A DNA stretch of 10,849 nucleotides from Myxococcales bacterium UBA5297 (GTDB lineage Bacteria > Myxococcota > Myxococcia > Myxococcales > UBA5297). Shown here piece by piece: positions 1 to 6,356 of this stretch; within the stretch, counting starts at the first letter, position 1, and every line of letters begins with the position of its first letter. A model generated the notes under the pieces. It searched no databases and was not told where the DNA came from. It saw only the letters and a program-made list of their open reading frames with translations. Location of the stretch: NCBI GenBank assembly GCA_002408385.1, contig DHSB01000098.1:28054-38902 (forward strand), given 5' to 3'. Made by a program: the position numbers and the translations under genes.

Positions 1-27
1 AGGGCTCCGAGGGCTCCGAGGGCGGCG
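1..27 (+). repeat. Short tandem 9-bp repeat inside the upstream coding tail
   Basis: The 9-base unit AGGGCTCCG occurs twice in tandem at 1-18 and is followed by a diverged third copy at 19-27. In the coding frame it encodes Gly-Ser-Glu repeats, so it is a coding micro-repeat that may expand or contract without shifting the frame. It may continue upstream of the window edge. Confidence 0.6.
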
Positions 28-161
28 CCGAAGGCGGCGACGGCCCCGGGCAGGCCGCCCCGTCCACCCCGGTGCCCGGCGGGGACGAAGGCCCCTCGCC
101 CGCTCCTTTCGAGACCCCTGCGCCCCCCGAGGTCCACGAGCCGCCGGCCGACGCCGACTAG
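1..161 (+). CDS. C-terminal end of an upstream gene (possibly the gspD secretin), partial
   Basis: The frame read from base 3 is open to a TAG at 159-161 and gives 52 residues. They are almost entirely Gly, Glu, Ala, Pro and Asp, beginning with a repeated Gly-Ser-Glu unit and ending in a Pro-rich acidic stretch. This is a disordered, low-complexity tail with no recognisable domain, membrane segment or motif. It stops 64 bases before gspE on the same strand, so it is probably the preceding gene of the same operon. In many Deltaproteobacteria gspD lies directly before gspE, and secretins can carry flexible C-terminal tails, so GspD is the best guess from position alone. The gene could equally be gspC or something unrelated. 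The reading frame is fairly sure because third positions are G/C-rich; the identity is not. Confidence 0.55.
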   Translation, partial: GSEGSEGGAEGGDGPGQAAPSTPVPGGDEGPSPAPFETPAPPEVHEPPADAD

Positions 162-225
162 CACCTCCCGGCACGCGCGCACGCATCGGGTCGGGCCCTT
201 TGAGGCTGCGGCCGTTGGGAACAAG

Positions 226-2028
226 ATGGCACTCGACTCTACAGATCCCCTCCTCGAGAGCGGCCAGCCCCGCGAGCGCACGATGCTCGTCTCGAACGCG
301 CCCGCCTACCTGTGCGGCCGTCCGGTCGGCGAGATCCTCGTCCACCTCGGGCACACCACCCCCGAGAAGATCGAGGAGGCGCTCCAGATTCAGAAGGAGA
401 AGGGCGGCCGGCTCGGCGCCGTGCTGGTCGGCCTCAAGGCGGTCACCGAGGAGCAGGTGCTCGAGGCGCTCGGCGCCCAGCTCGACCTGCCGTTGCTGCG
501 CGAGATCCGCGGCGAGCAGCTCGACCTCGAGCTGGTGCGCAAGGTCCCCATCAACTTCGCCAAGCAGGCCCGCCTGCTGCCGCTGCGGCTCGAGGGCGAA
601 TTGGCCGCCGTGGCCATCAACGACCCGCTCGACACCGCGGCGCTCGACTACGCCCGCGCGCTGCTCGGCGCGCCGGTCGAGCCGCGCCTGGCGACCGAGA
701 CGGTGCTCATCGACGCGATCAACGCCGCCTACGACCGTGCCCTGCAAGAGGGCGGCAAGATGCTCGAGAACCTCGACGAGAGCGCGGGCGACGACCTCGC
801 GCACGAGCTCGAGGAGCTGCCCGACCTCATCGACACCACCGGCGACGAGGCGCCGATCATCAAGCTGGTCAACTCGCTTCTGAAGCGGGCGGTCAAGGAG
901 CGGGTCAGCGACATCCACATCGAGCCCTATGAGCGCGAGGTGGTGGTGCGCTTTCGCAAGGACGGCGTGCTCCACGAGATCATCAAGCCGCCCAAGCGCT
1001 ACCAGAAGGCGATTGCGAGCCGCGTCAAGATCATGGGCCAGCTCAACATCGCCGAGACGCGCCTGCCGCAGGACGGCCGCATCCGCATCAAGATCGCCGG
1101 CAAGGACATCGACATCCGCCTCTCGACCATCCCGACCGCGCACGGCGAGCGCATCGTGATGCGTCTGCTCGACAAGAGCGCGGTGCTGCTCAACCTCGAG
1201 GACTTGGGGTTCGAGGGCCGGCAGCTCAAGGCGATGGAGGGGCTCATCAACAAGAGCCACGGCATCCTGCTGGTCACCGGCCCGACCGGCTCGGGCAAGA
1301 CGACCACGCTCTACGCGGCGCTCTCGCGCATCAACACCCCCGACCTGAACATCCTCACCGCCGAGGACCCGGTCGAGTACCAGCTCCAGGGCATCGGCCA
1401 GACTCCGGTCAACGCGAAGATCGGCCTCACCTTCGCCTCGGCGCTCCGCTCGTTCCTGCGCCAGGACCCCGACGTGATCATGGTCGGCGAGATCCGCGAC
1501 CTGGAGACCGCGGAGATCGCCATCCAGGCCTCGCTCACCGGCCACCTGGTCTTCTCGACCGTGCACACCAACGACGCCCCCGGGGCGATCACCCGCCTGG
1601 TCGACATGGGCGTCGAGCCCTTCCTGGTCGCCAGCTCCCTGGTCGGCATCCTCGCCCAGCGCCTGGTGCGCCAGGTCTGCCCGACGTGCCGGGTGGCCTA
1701 CGAGCCGTCGGAGGAGGAGATGGGCGAGATCGGCTTCACGCTGCGCGAGCTGCACGCGACGGGCACCCGGCACATCTACAAGGCCGGCGAGGGCTGCGAG
1801 CTGTGCGAGCAGACCGGCTACAAGGGCCGCACCGCCATCTACGAGCTGATGCACATCGACGACGAGGTGCGCCAGCTCATCCTCAAGAACGTGGACTCGA
1901 ACACCATCAAGAAGAAGGCGATGGAGCACGGCATGCGCACGCTGATCCAGGACGGCGCGCGCAAGGTGGCCCAGGGCCTGACGACCACCTCCGAGGTCCT
2001 CTGGGTCGCCCAGCAGGACGTGGGCTAG
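226..2028 (+). CDS. gspE: GspE, type II secretion ATPase
   Basis: This is the cytoplasmic hexameric ATPase that powers pseudopilus assembly, docking to GspL and acting on GspF. The 600-residue product has an N-terminal N1E-type domain (about residues 29-170), then the second N domain starting near A209, with the conserved S228-D-I-H-I-E and R279-L-P-Q-D-G-R segments. The RecA-like core has Walker A G352-PTGSGKTT, the Asp box I376-LTAEDPVEY, Walker B with D416, G421 and E422, and the His box S436-LTGHLVFSTVHT. The zinc-binding tetracysteine C485-x2-C488 and C524-x2-C527 is complete, so the enzyme looks active. It is about 100 residues longer than enterobacterial GspE, as is common in this group. 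I took the ATG at 226; an ATG at 283 (residue 20) would also keep every domain, and neither has a strong Shine-Dalgarno. PilB of type IV pili is the main alternative, but the neighbours are clearly T2SS. Confidence 0.97.
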   Translation: MALDSTDPLLESGQPRERTMLVSNAPAYLCGRPVGEILVHLGHTTPEKIEEALQIQKEKGGRLGAVLVGLKAVTEEQVLEALGAQLDLPLLREIRGEQLDLELVRKVPINFAKQARLLPLRLEGELAAVAINDPLDTAALDYARALLGAPVEPRLATETVLIDAINAAYDRALQEGGKMLENLDESAGDDLAHELEELPDLIDTTGDEAPIIKLVNSLLKRAVKERVSDIHIEPYEREVVVRFRKDGVLHEIIKPPKRYQKAIASRVKIMGQLNIAETRLPQDGRIRIKIAGKDIDIRLSTIPTAHGERIVMRLLDKSAVLLNLEDLGFEGRQLKAMEGLINKSHGILLVTGPTGSGKTTTLYAALSRINTPDLNILTAEDPVEYQLQGIGQTPVNAKIGLTFASALRSFLRQDPDVIMVGEIRDLETAEIAIQASLTGHLVFSTVHTNDAPGAITRLVDMGVEPFLVASSLVGILAQRLVRQVCPTCRVAYEPSEEEMGEIGFTLRELHATGTRHIYKAGEGCELCEQTGYKGRTAIYELMHIDDEVRQLILKNVDSNTIKKKAMEHGMRTLIQDGARKVAQGLTTTSEVLWVAQQDVG

Positions 2029-2086
2029 GGGCAACAGCGCCCGGCCGGCGCGTTGAGCGCGGGGCGCGAAGGGTGAAGCCGAAGCG
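2029..2086 (+). other. gspE-gspF spacer with a short GC hairpin
   Basis: This 58-base gap is one of only three real gaps in the operon. It contains an inverted repeat, GCGCC at 2037-2041 and GGCGC at 2047-2051, around a 5-base loop. No T-run follows, so it does not look like a terminator. A weak Shine-Dalgarno-like AAGGG at 2069-2073 lies rather far (13 bases) from the gspF ATG. Hairpins this short arise by chance in DNA this GC-rich. Confidence 0.3.
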
Positions 2087-3334
2087 ATGCCAGTCTTCGA
2101 ATACAAAGGCCTGACGGAGGCCGGCAAGAACATCCGCGGCGTGCGCGACGCGGACAGCCCCAAGACCCTGCGCGCGCTGCTGCGCAAGGAAGGCATCTTC
2201 CTCACCGAGGTGGTCGCCGAGAAGGAGGCGGCCGGCGGCGCGGCCAGCTCGGCCATCAAGGGGCGCGAGGTCAACGTCAAGAAGCTGGTCGGCGGGCGCA
2301 TCAGCTCCTCGGACGTCGCGGTGATGACCCGGCAGCTCGCCGTGCTCGTCGGCGCCGGGGTCGCCCTGGTCGAGGCGCTCAGCGCCCTGCAGGAGCAGGT
2401 CGACCACGACCGGCTCAAGCTCATCGTCAGCCAGGTGAAGACCCGGGTGAACGAGGGCGCCTCGCTCGCCGACGCGATGGCCCTGCACCCGAAGGTCTTC
2501 TCGACGCTCTACGTGAACATGATCCGCGCCGGCGAGCACTCGGGCGCGCTCGACGTGGTGCTGGTGCGCCTGGCCGACTTCACCGAGAGCCAGGCGCGGC
2601 TGCGCAACAAGATCGTCGGCACCATGATCTACCCGGCGCTGATGCTCGTCGTCGGCATCCTGATCATGGCGGTGCTCTTCACCGTGGTGGTGCCGAACGT
2701 CACCAAGATCTTCGAGAACAACAAGATGACGCTGCCGGTGATGACCCGGATGCTCATCGCCATCTCGAATTTCGCCAGCCATTACTGGTGGCTGCTGCTG
2801 CTGGGGCTCGTGGTGGCGGTCTGGGCCTTCTTCGCGTGGAAGAAGACGCCCAAGGGCCGCGCCAAGTGGGACCGCCTGCTGCTCAAGGCGCCGGTCTTCG
2901 GCAAGCTGGTGCGGATGATCGCCGTCGCGCGCTTCTCGCGCACCCTGGCCACGCTCTTGAAGAGCGGCGTGCCGCTGCTCGGCGCGCTCGACATCGTCAA
3001 GAACATCGTCAACAACACGGTGCTCTCCGAGGTGATCGACTCCTCGCGCGACTCTATCCGCGAGGGCGAGTCGATCGCCGCGCCGCTCAAGCGCTCGGGT
3101 GAGTTCCCGCCGCTCGTCTACCACATGATCGCCATCGGCGAGCGCTCCGGGCAGCTCGAGGAGATGCTGGTCAGCGTCGCCGACGCCTACGACGACCAGG
3201 TCGAGGTGAGCGTGAGCGCCCTGACCGCGCTGCTCGAGCCGGTGATGATCGTCGGCATGGGCGGGGCGGTCGCCTTCATCGTCTTCTCGATCCTCATGCC
3301 GATCCTGCAGATGAACACGATGGTGCACGGATGA
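2087..3334 (+). CDS. gspF: GspF, inner-membrane platform protein
   Basis: GspF is the polytopic inner-membrane protein on which pseudopilins are assembled; it is thought to be turned or moved by GspE. The 415-residue length is normal. The N-terminus M1-PVFEYKG is typical, and two GspF/PilC repeat domains are visible. The first begins near M80-TRQLAVLVGAGVALVEAL, and the second near A281-RFSRTLATLLKSGVPLLGAL. Three membrane spans lie at about 180-202, 233-251 and 386-406, the family's usual topology. There are no cysteines. The gene ends in an ATGA overlap with the following 65-codon ORF, suggesting coupled translation. PilC of type IV pili is homologous, but the surrounding gspE and pseudopilin genes fix it as GspF. 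Confidence 0.96.
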   Translation: MPVFEYKGLTEAGKNIRGVRDADSPKTLRALLRKEGIFLTEVVAEKEAAGGAASSAIKGREVNVKKLVGGRISSSDVAVMTRQLAVLVGAGVALVEALSALQEQVDHDRLKLIVSQVKTRVNEGASLADAMALHPKVFSTLYVNMIRAGEHSGALDVVLVRLADFTESQARLRNKIVGTMIYPALMLVVGILIMAVLFTVVVPNVTKIFENNKMTLPVMTRMLIAISNFASHYWWLLLLGLVVAVWAFFAWKKTPKGRAKWDRLLLKAPVFGKLVRMIAVARFSRTLATLLKSGVPLLGALDIVKNIVNNTVLSEVIDSSRDSIREGESIAAPLKRSGEFPPLVYHMIAIGERSGQLEEMLVSVADAYDDQVEVSVSALTALLEPVMIVGMGGAVAFIVFSILMPILQMNTMVHG

Positions 3335-3528
3335 GCGCCACGACGCTCTCATCGTCTTCCGACCGGCTGGTGCGCGGCGGCGCGCTCGCGGCGCTGCTCT
3401 CGCTCGCGCTCGCCCTGCTCCTGCTCGGCCTCTCCCTCTATCGACCCGCGACCGCGGCGGCCGGACCCGCCAACGCCGCTGCAGCTTTGGATTCGCAGTC
3501 TGAATGGACGGACTCTTCGGTCCGCTAA
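3331..3528 (+). CDS. Small single-span membrane protein of unknown function between gspF and gspG
   Basis: I do not recognise this 65-residue product. Its start overlaps the gspF stop as ATGA (3331-3334), and its TAA (3526-3528) lies over the Shine-Dalgarno of gspG, so it looks translationally coupled on both sides. After a short Ser-rich N-terminus with an Arg-Asp pair there is one strongly hydrophobic Leu/Ala segment at about residues 15-36, ending in Tyr-Arg. An Ala-rich stretch and a polar tail to about residue 65 follow. This fits either a bitopic inner-membrane peptide with a short periplasmic tail or a signal peptide with a small mature part. The middle codons have strongly G/C third positions like the neighbours; the last dozen codons less so. 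GspC has the same N-terminal topology but is much longer, so a GspC remnant is only a guess. It could also be a non-functional reading frame that keeps ribosomes moving to gspG. Confidence 0.6.
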   Translation: MSATTLSSSSDRLVRGGALAALLSLALALLLLGLSLYRPATAAAGPANAAAALDSQSEWTDSSVR

Positions 3529-3533
3529 AGGAG
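3527..3533 (+). promoter_or_regulatory. Strong Shine-Dalgarno that fixes the gspG start
   Basis: AAAGGAG stands 6 bases before the ATG at 3540 and is the best ribosome binding site in the window. It decides against the longer possible gspG start at 3504, which would add 12 residues and lies inside the preceding small ORF. It also overlaps that ORF's stop codon. A strong site suits the major pseudopilin, which is needed in more copies than its neighbours. Confidence 0.8.
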
Positions 3534-3539
3534 CATCCG

Positions 3540-3968
3540 ATGACCATGTTCAGCCGTTCCCGGAAGATGGCCTCCCGCGCCGCGCGGCGCGGCATGACCC
3601 TGCTCGAGATCATGGTGACCATCACCATCATCGGAGTGGTGATGGGCGCGGTGGCCGTCGCCGTCATCCCGCAGCTCAACCAGGCGAAGATCGACACCAC
3701 CAAGAACAGCATCCGCGGCGGCGTCGAGCCGGCGCTCAAGCTCTACTACACGCGCCACGGCAAATACCCCGACACCGGCTCGGGCCTGCAGATCCTGGTC
3801 ACCGAGCGCATGCTCGACCAGGTGCCCAAGGACGGCTGGGGCAACGACTTCGTCTATCTGAACGAGGGCAGCAAATACAAAATCGTCAGCTACGGCGCCG
3901 ACGGCGCGCCCGGCGGCGACGCCGACGACGCCGACATCAGCAGCGACACCATGAACGAGAAGAAGTAG
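3540..3968 (+). CDS. gspG: GspG, major pseudopilin
   Basis: GspG is the main subunit of the periplasmic pseudopilus. The 142-residue precursor has an 18-residue basic leader ending in R17-G18, then M19-T-L-L-E23, the prepilin peptidase (GspO) cleavage and N-methylation site with the required Glu at +5. The hydrophobic alpha-helix runs to about residue 43. The family's conserved K97-D-G-W-G-N segment and the calcium-binding loop G119-A-D-G...G-G-D-A-D-D-A-D-I133 are both present, with several Asp ligands. The usual aromatic residue just after the Asp-Ile of the loop is replaced by Ser-Ser-Asp, and the protein ends in a short polar tail. There is no cysteine. The ATG at 3540 is chosen for its strong Shine-Dalgarno; a second Met two codons later is possible. 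A GC hairpin lies just after the stop. Confidence 0.97.
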   Translation: MTMFSRSRKMASRAARRGMTLLEIMVTITIIGVVMGAVAVAVIPQLNQAKIDTTKNSIRGGVEPALKLYYTRHGKYPDTGSGLQILVTERMLDQVPKDGWGNDFVYLNEGSKYKIVSYGADGAPGGDADDADISSDTMNEKK

Positions 3969-3972
3969 GCGC

Positions 3973-3991
3973 GCAGGGCAGCGCGCCCTGC
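3973..3991 (+). other. GC-rich hairpin just downstream of gspG
   Basis: GCAGGGC (3973-3979) and GCCCTGC (3985-3991) form a perfect 7-bp stem around the 5-base loop AGCGC, starting five bases after the gspG stop. There is no T-run, so a full intrinsic terminator is unlikely. A 3' stabilising or partial-attenuation structure that raises GspG relative to downstream proteins is plausible. This is inference from position and pairing only. Confidence 0.4.
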
Positions 3992-4027
3992 CCCGAACCC
4001 GCGCGCAAACCCCGATCGAGATCGACC

Positions 4028-4741
4028 TTGCTCAGACCCTCGCCAGCCCTTCGCCCCCGCCCCCGCCGCGCTCCGCGCGCGCGGGCCGGCAGGCGTGCGG
4101 CCGAGCGGGGGCTGACGCTCATCGAGATCACGATCGCCCTGCTCATCGTCGGCCTGCTCGTCTTCGTCGCCGTCCCCTCCATCGAAGCGCTCGCCGGGGT
4201 GCGCGCCCGCGAGGAGGCCGGCCGCATCTCGGGCGCGGTCCGCTACATGTACGGGCACTCCGCGCTCATCGGGAAGGTCTGCCGGCTCGTCTTCGACATC
4301 GACGGCCGCGCCTGGTGGGCCGAGTGCACGCAGGACCGCTTCACCGTCGGGGCCGAGCCGGAGCGCTCGCGCGACGGCAAGCCCGTCGTCGAAGAGACCC
4401 GGCCGCGGACCTGGACGGCGAACACCAGCGCCAGCCTCATCGACGAGGGCAAGGCGCTGCAGGCCGAGATAGAGAAGGAGGCCGAGTTCTCCAGCTTCAA
4501 GAGCGACGAGGTCGAGCAGCGCAGCCTGCCCAACGGCGCCAACCTCGAGGTCTGGGTCTCGCACCAGACCGAGCGCTACACCTCGGGCAAGGCCTACCTC
4601 TACTTCTTCCCGCAGGGCCACACCGAGAAGGCGCACATCTACGTCAAGAGCGACGGCGACGACGTCTACACGCTGGTCGTCTCGCCCCTCAACGGCAAGG
4701 TCAAGGTCGTCCCCGAGGAGCTCGACGACCCGCGCCGGTGA
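4028..4741 (+). CDS. gspH: GspH, minor pseudopilin
   Basis: GspH is a minor pseudopilin expected to sit in the tip complex and contact GspJ and the pilus body. The 237-residue precursor has the cleavage site G28 followed by L29-T-L-I-E33, with Glu at +5, then a hydrophobic helix to about residue 52. The rest is a soluble domain, longer than the roughly 170-200 residues usual in the family. The only acceptable start in this frame is TTG at 4028, because no ATG or GTG precedes the cleavage site after the gspG stop. This gives an unusual 28-residue leader with ten Arg and five Pro. There is no clear Shine-Dalgarno. The soluble part has exactly two cysteines, C85 and C100, which could form a disulfide in the periplasm. 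It ends one frame away from gspI, separated by five bases. Order and prepilin motif support GspH; the C-terminal fold was not checked. Confidence 0.87.
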   Translation: MLRPSPALRPRPRRAPRARAGRRAAERGLTLIEITIALLIVGLLVFVAVPSIEALAGVRAREEAGRISGAVRYMYGHSALIGKVCRLVFDIDGRAWWAECTQDRFTVGAEPERSRDGKPVVEETRPRTWTANTSASLIDEGKALQAEIEKEAEFSSFKSDEVEQRSLPNGANLEVWVSHQTERYTSGKAYLYFFPQGHTEKAHIYVKSDGDDVYTLVVSPLNGKVKVVPEELDDPRR

Positions 4742-4746
4742 AAAGC

Positions 4747-5700
4747 ATGAACCGCCTCGACTCCAAGAGCCGCAGCACCGACCGCGCGGCCCGGGGTGCG
4801 CCCGGCGGCTTCACCCTGCTCGAGGTGATGATCGCCATGGCGATCCTCTCGGTCTCGCTGGTCGCGCTGGCGGGCATCAACTCGGGCGCGATGAACATGC
4901 ACTCGTACGCCAAGCGCCTGACCGTGGCGACGATGCTCGCCCGCGGGAAGATGGCCGACCTCGAGCAGAAGCTCCAGTCCGAGGGCCTGCCGACCGACGA
5001 CGACCTCGAGGAGGGCAACTTCGAGGAAGAGGGCTATCCGCAGTTCCGCTGGCAGGCGCAGATCATCCGCCCGAAGACCGAGGAGATCAGCGTCGACAAC
5101 CTGATGGCGATGACCGGGATGGGGCTCACCGGCGGCGACGCGGAGGGCGGGGGCGATCCCTTGGGCTCGCTCGGCGCGCTCGCCGAGCAGTTCGTCGGCG
5201 ATCCGTCCGCGCTCAGCGGCACGCTCGGCTCACTGACCGGGGGCGCGGCCGGCGCCGCCGGGCTCGCCGGCGCTGCCGCGGGCGCGGGCGACATGCTCGG
5301 CGGCGTGATGCAGTCGCAGCTCCAGCGCATGCTCGACGATCTGGGCAAGTCGATGCGCGAGGTGCGCCTGACCGTCTCCTGGGGCGAGGGGGAGAACATC
5401 GATCAGTTCACCGTGGTCTCCCACGTCGTCAGCCTCGGCGCGGGGACCGACCAGGCCCAGTCCGACGTCGTCGCCCAGCAGGCGGCCAAGGCCTTGGAGG
5501 AGGCGGCGCAGGGCGGGACCGGCAACCTGCCGATCATGCCCGGGACGACCGGCTTTCCGCGGTCCGGCGGGCCCACGGGCGGCAATCCGTTTCTTAAGAA
5601 CCTCGGCGGCAACTCGGGCAGCCGCCCGGGCCAGCTCCCGCCCGGCCTCAGAGGCGGCGGTCTGCCCGGTGGGCCCGGCCGAATCGGAGGCAGGAAATGA
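4747..5700 (+). CDS. gspI: GspI, minor pseudopilin with a large Gly/Ala insertion and Gly/Pro tail
   Basis: GspI nucleates the tip complex with GspJ and GspK. The precursor has the cleavage site G21 followed by F22-T-L-L-E26, then the helix with the typical M-I-A-M-A-I-L-S-V-S-L pattern. The segment near Y97-P-Q-F-R-W and the strand M203-REVRLTVSW are typical GspI core. At 317 residues it is more than twice the usual 120-130. The extra length comes from two low-complexity blocks. One of about 88 residues (115-202) is rich in Gly, Ala, Met and Leu and sits between core strands. The other is a Gln/Ala then Gly/Pro-rich tail (about 230-317). There are no cysteines. I chose the ATG at 4747, preceded by GGTGA; a GTG at 4738 overlapping the gspH stop (GTGA) would add three residues. 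The stop overlaps the gspJ start. Confidence 0.92.
   Translation: MNRLDSKSRSTDRAARGAPGGFTLLEVMIAMAILSVSLVALAGINSGAMNMHSYAKRLTVATMLARGKMADLEQKLQSEGLPTDDDLEEGNFEEEGYPQFRWQAQIIRPKTEEISVDNLMAMTGMGLTGGDAEGGGDPLGSLGALAEQFVGDPSALSGTLGSLTGGAAGAAGLAGAAAGAGDMLGGVMQSQLQRMLDDLGKSMREVRLTVSWGEGENIDQFTVVSHVVSLGAGTDQAQSDVVAQQAAKALEEAAQGGTGNLPIMPGTTGFPRSGGPTGGNPFLKNLGGNSGSRPGQLPPGLRGGGLPGGPGRIGGRK
5686..5690 (+). promoter_or_regulatory. Shine-Dalgarno of gspJ inside the gspI 3' end
   Basis: GGAGG lies 6 bases before the gspJ ATG at 5697, within the last codons of gspI. With the ATGA overlap it supports the gspJ start and coupled reinitiation. Confidence 0.75.
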
Positions 5701-6356
5701 GAGCCTCCCGTGGCTTCACCCTCGCCGAGGTGATGATCGCCGTCGCGGTCACCGCGATGATCGGCTCGCTCGTCTGGACCAGCTTCGCCTCGGGCTTCAA
5801 GGCCAAGGAGATGGTCGAGGCCGAGGCCGAGATCTATCGCGAGCTGCGGGTGGGGATGGGCCGGCTGGTGCGCGAGATCTCGATGGCCTTCATCTCCGCC
5901 AACTACGACCCCGAGCGCTTTCGCGACAACCAGGACCGCCCGACCTTCTTCGACGGCCAGTCCGACGAGATCTCCTTCTCGATGCTCGGCCACCAGCGCC
6001 TGACCCGCGACGCCAAGGAGTCCGACCAGTCGATCGTCTTCTACAGGGTCGAGCGCGACCCGGACGAGAAGGGCGTCGAGTCGCTGCGCCGCTGCGAGAA
6101 GCCGGTCATCGACGACGAGCCGGACCAGTGCGAGGGCTGGGAGACGCTGCTCAGCGACGTCGAGAAGCTCGAGCTCCGGTACTGGGACAACAAGCGCAAC
6201 GAGTGGGTCAACGAGTGGAGCACCCGCGGCAACGACCACCCGAACCAGCTCCCCGACCGCGTGCTCATCGAGGTGACCAAGAAGAACGAGCTGGGCAAGC
6301 CGCAGAAGTTCGTCACGCAGGCGCGCATCAACCTGGTGACGCCCCTGGGGATGTAG
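5697..6356 (+). CDS. gspJ: GspJ, minor pseudopilin
   Basis: GspJ is a tip-complex pseudopilin that pairs with GspI and GspK. The 219-residue precursor has a very short leader, with cleavage after G6 and F7-T-L-A-E11 giving the +5 Glu. The hydrophobic helix runs to about residue 30. The remaining beta-rich periplasmic domain includes D-E-I-S-F-S, S-I-V-F-Y-R-V and L-E-L-R-Y-W-D strands typical of GspJ, and the length is normal. C133 and C145 are the only cysteines and flank an acidic 11-residue loop, so a disulfide-closed loop is likely if the periplasm is oxidising. The start overlaps the gspI stop (ATGA) and has a good GGAGG. The TAG stop is followed with no gap by the gspK ATG. Confidence 0.94.
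   Translation: MRASRGFTLAEVMIAVAVTAMIGSLVWTSFASGFKAKEMVEAEAEIYRELRVGMGRLVREISMAFISANYDPERFRDNQDRPTFFDGQSDEISFSMLGHQRLTRDAKESDQSIVFYRVERDPDEKGVESLRRCEKPVIDDEPDQCEGWETLLSDVEKLELRYWDNKRNEWVNEWSTRGNDHPNQLPDRVLIEVTKKNELGKPQKFVTQARINLVTPLGM
6347..6351 (+). promoter_or_regulatory. Likely Shine-Dalgarno of gspK
   Basis: GGGGA at 6347-6351 lies five bases before the gspK ATG at 6357, inside the last gspJ codons. It supports starting gspK directly after the gspJ TAG rather than at a later codon. Confidence 0.5.

Noticed and set aside
162..225. Promoter for gspE in the gap after the upstream gene
   Set aside because: The 64 bases show no convincing -35/-10 pair or operator. The gap is short and the genes are co-directional, so read-through from upstream is simpler.
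3504..3539. Longer gspG start twelve codons upstream
   Set aside because: It has no Shine-Dalgarno and lies within the preceding ORF, whereas the ATG at 3540 has AAAGGAG at ideal spacing and gives a normal leader.
1907..3739. Long antisense open frame of 610 codons opposite gspF
   Set aside because: Its composition is dominated by His, Asp, Arg, Glu and Gly strings typical of the reverse strand of GC-rich genes. It has no domain and it covers well-recognised gspF.
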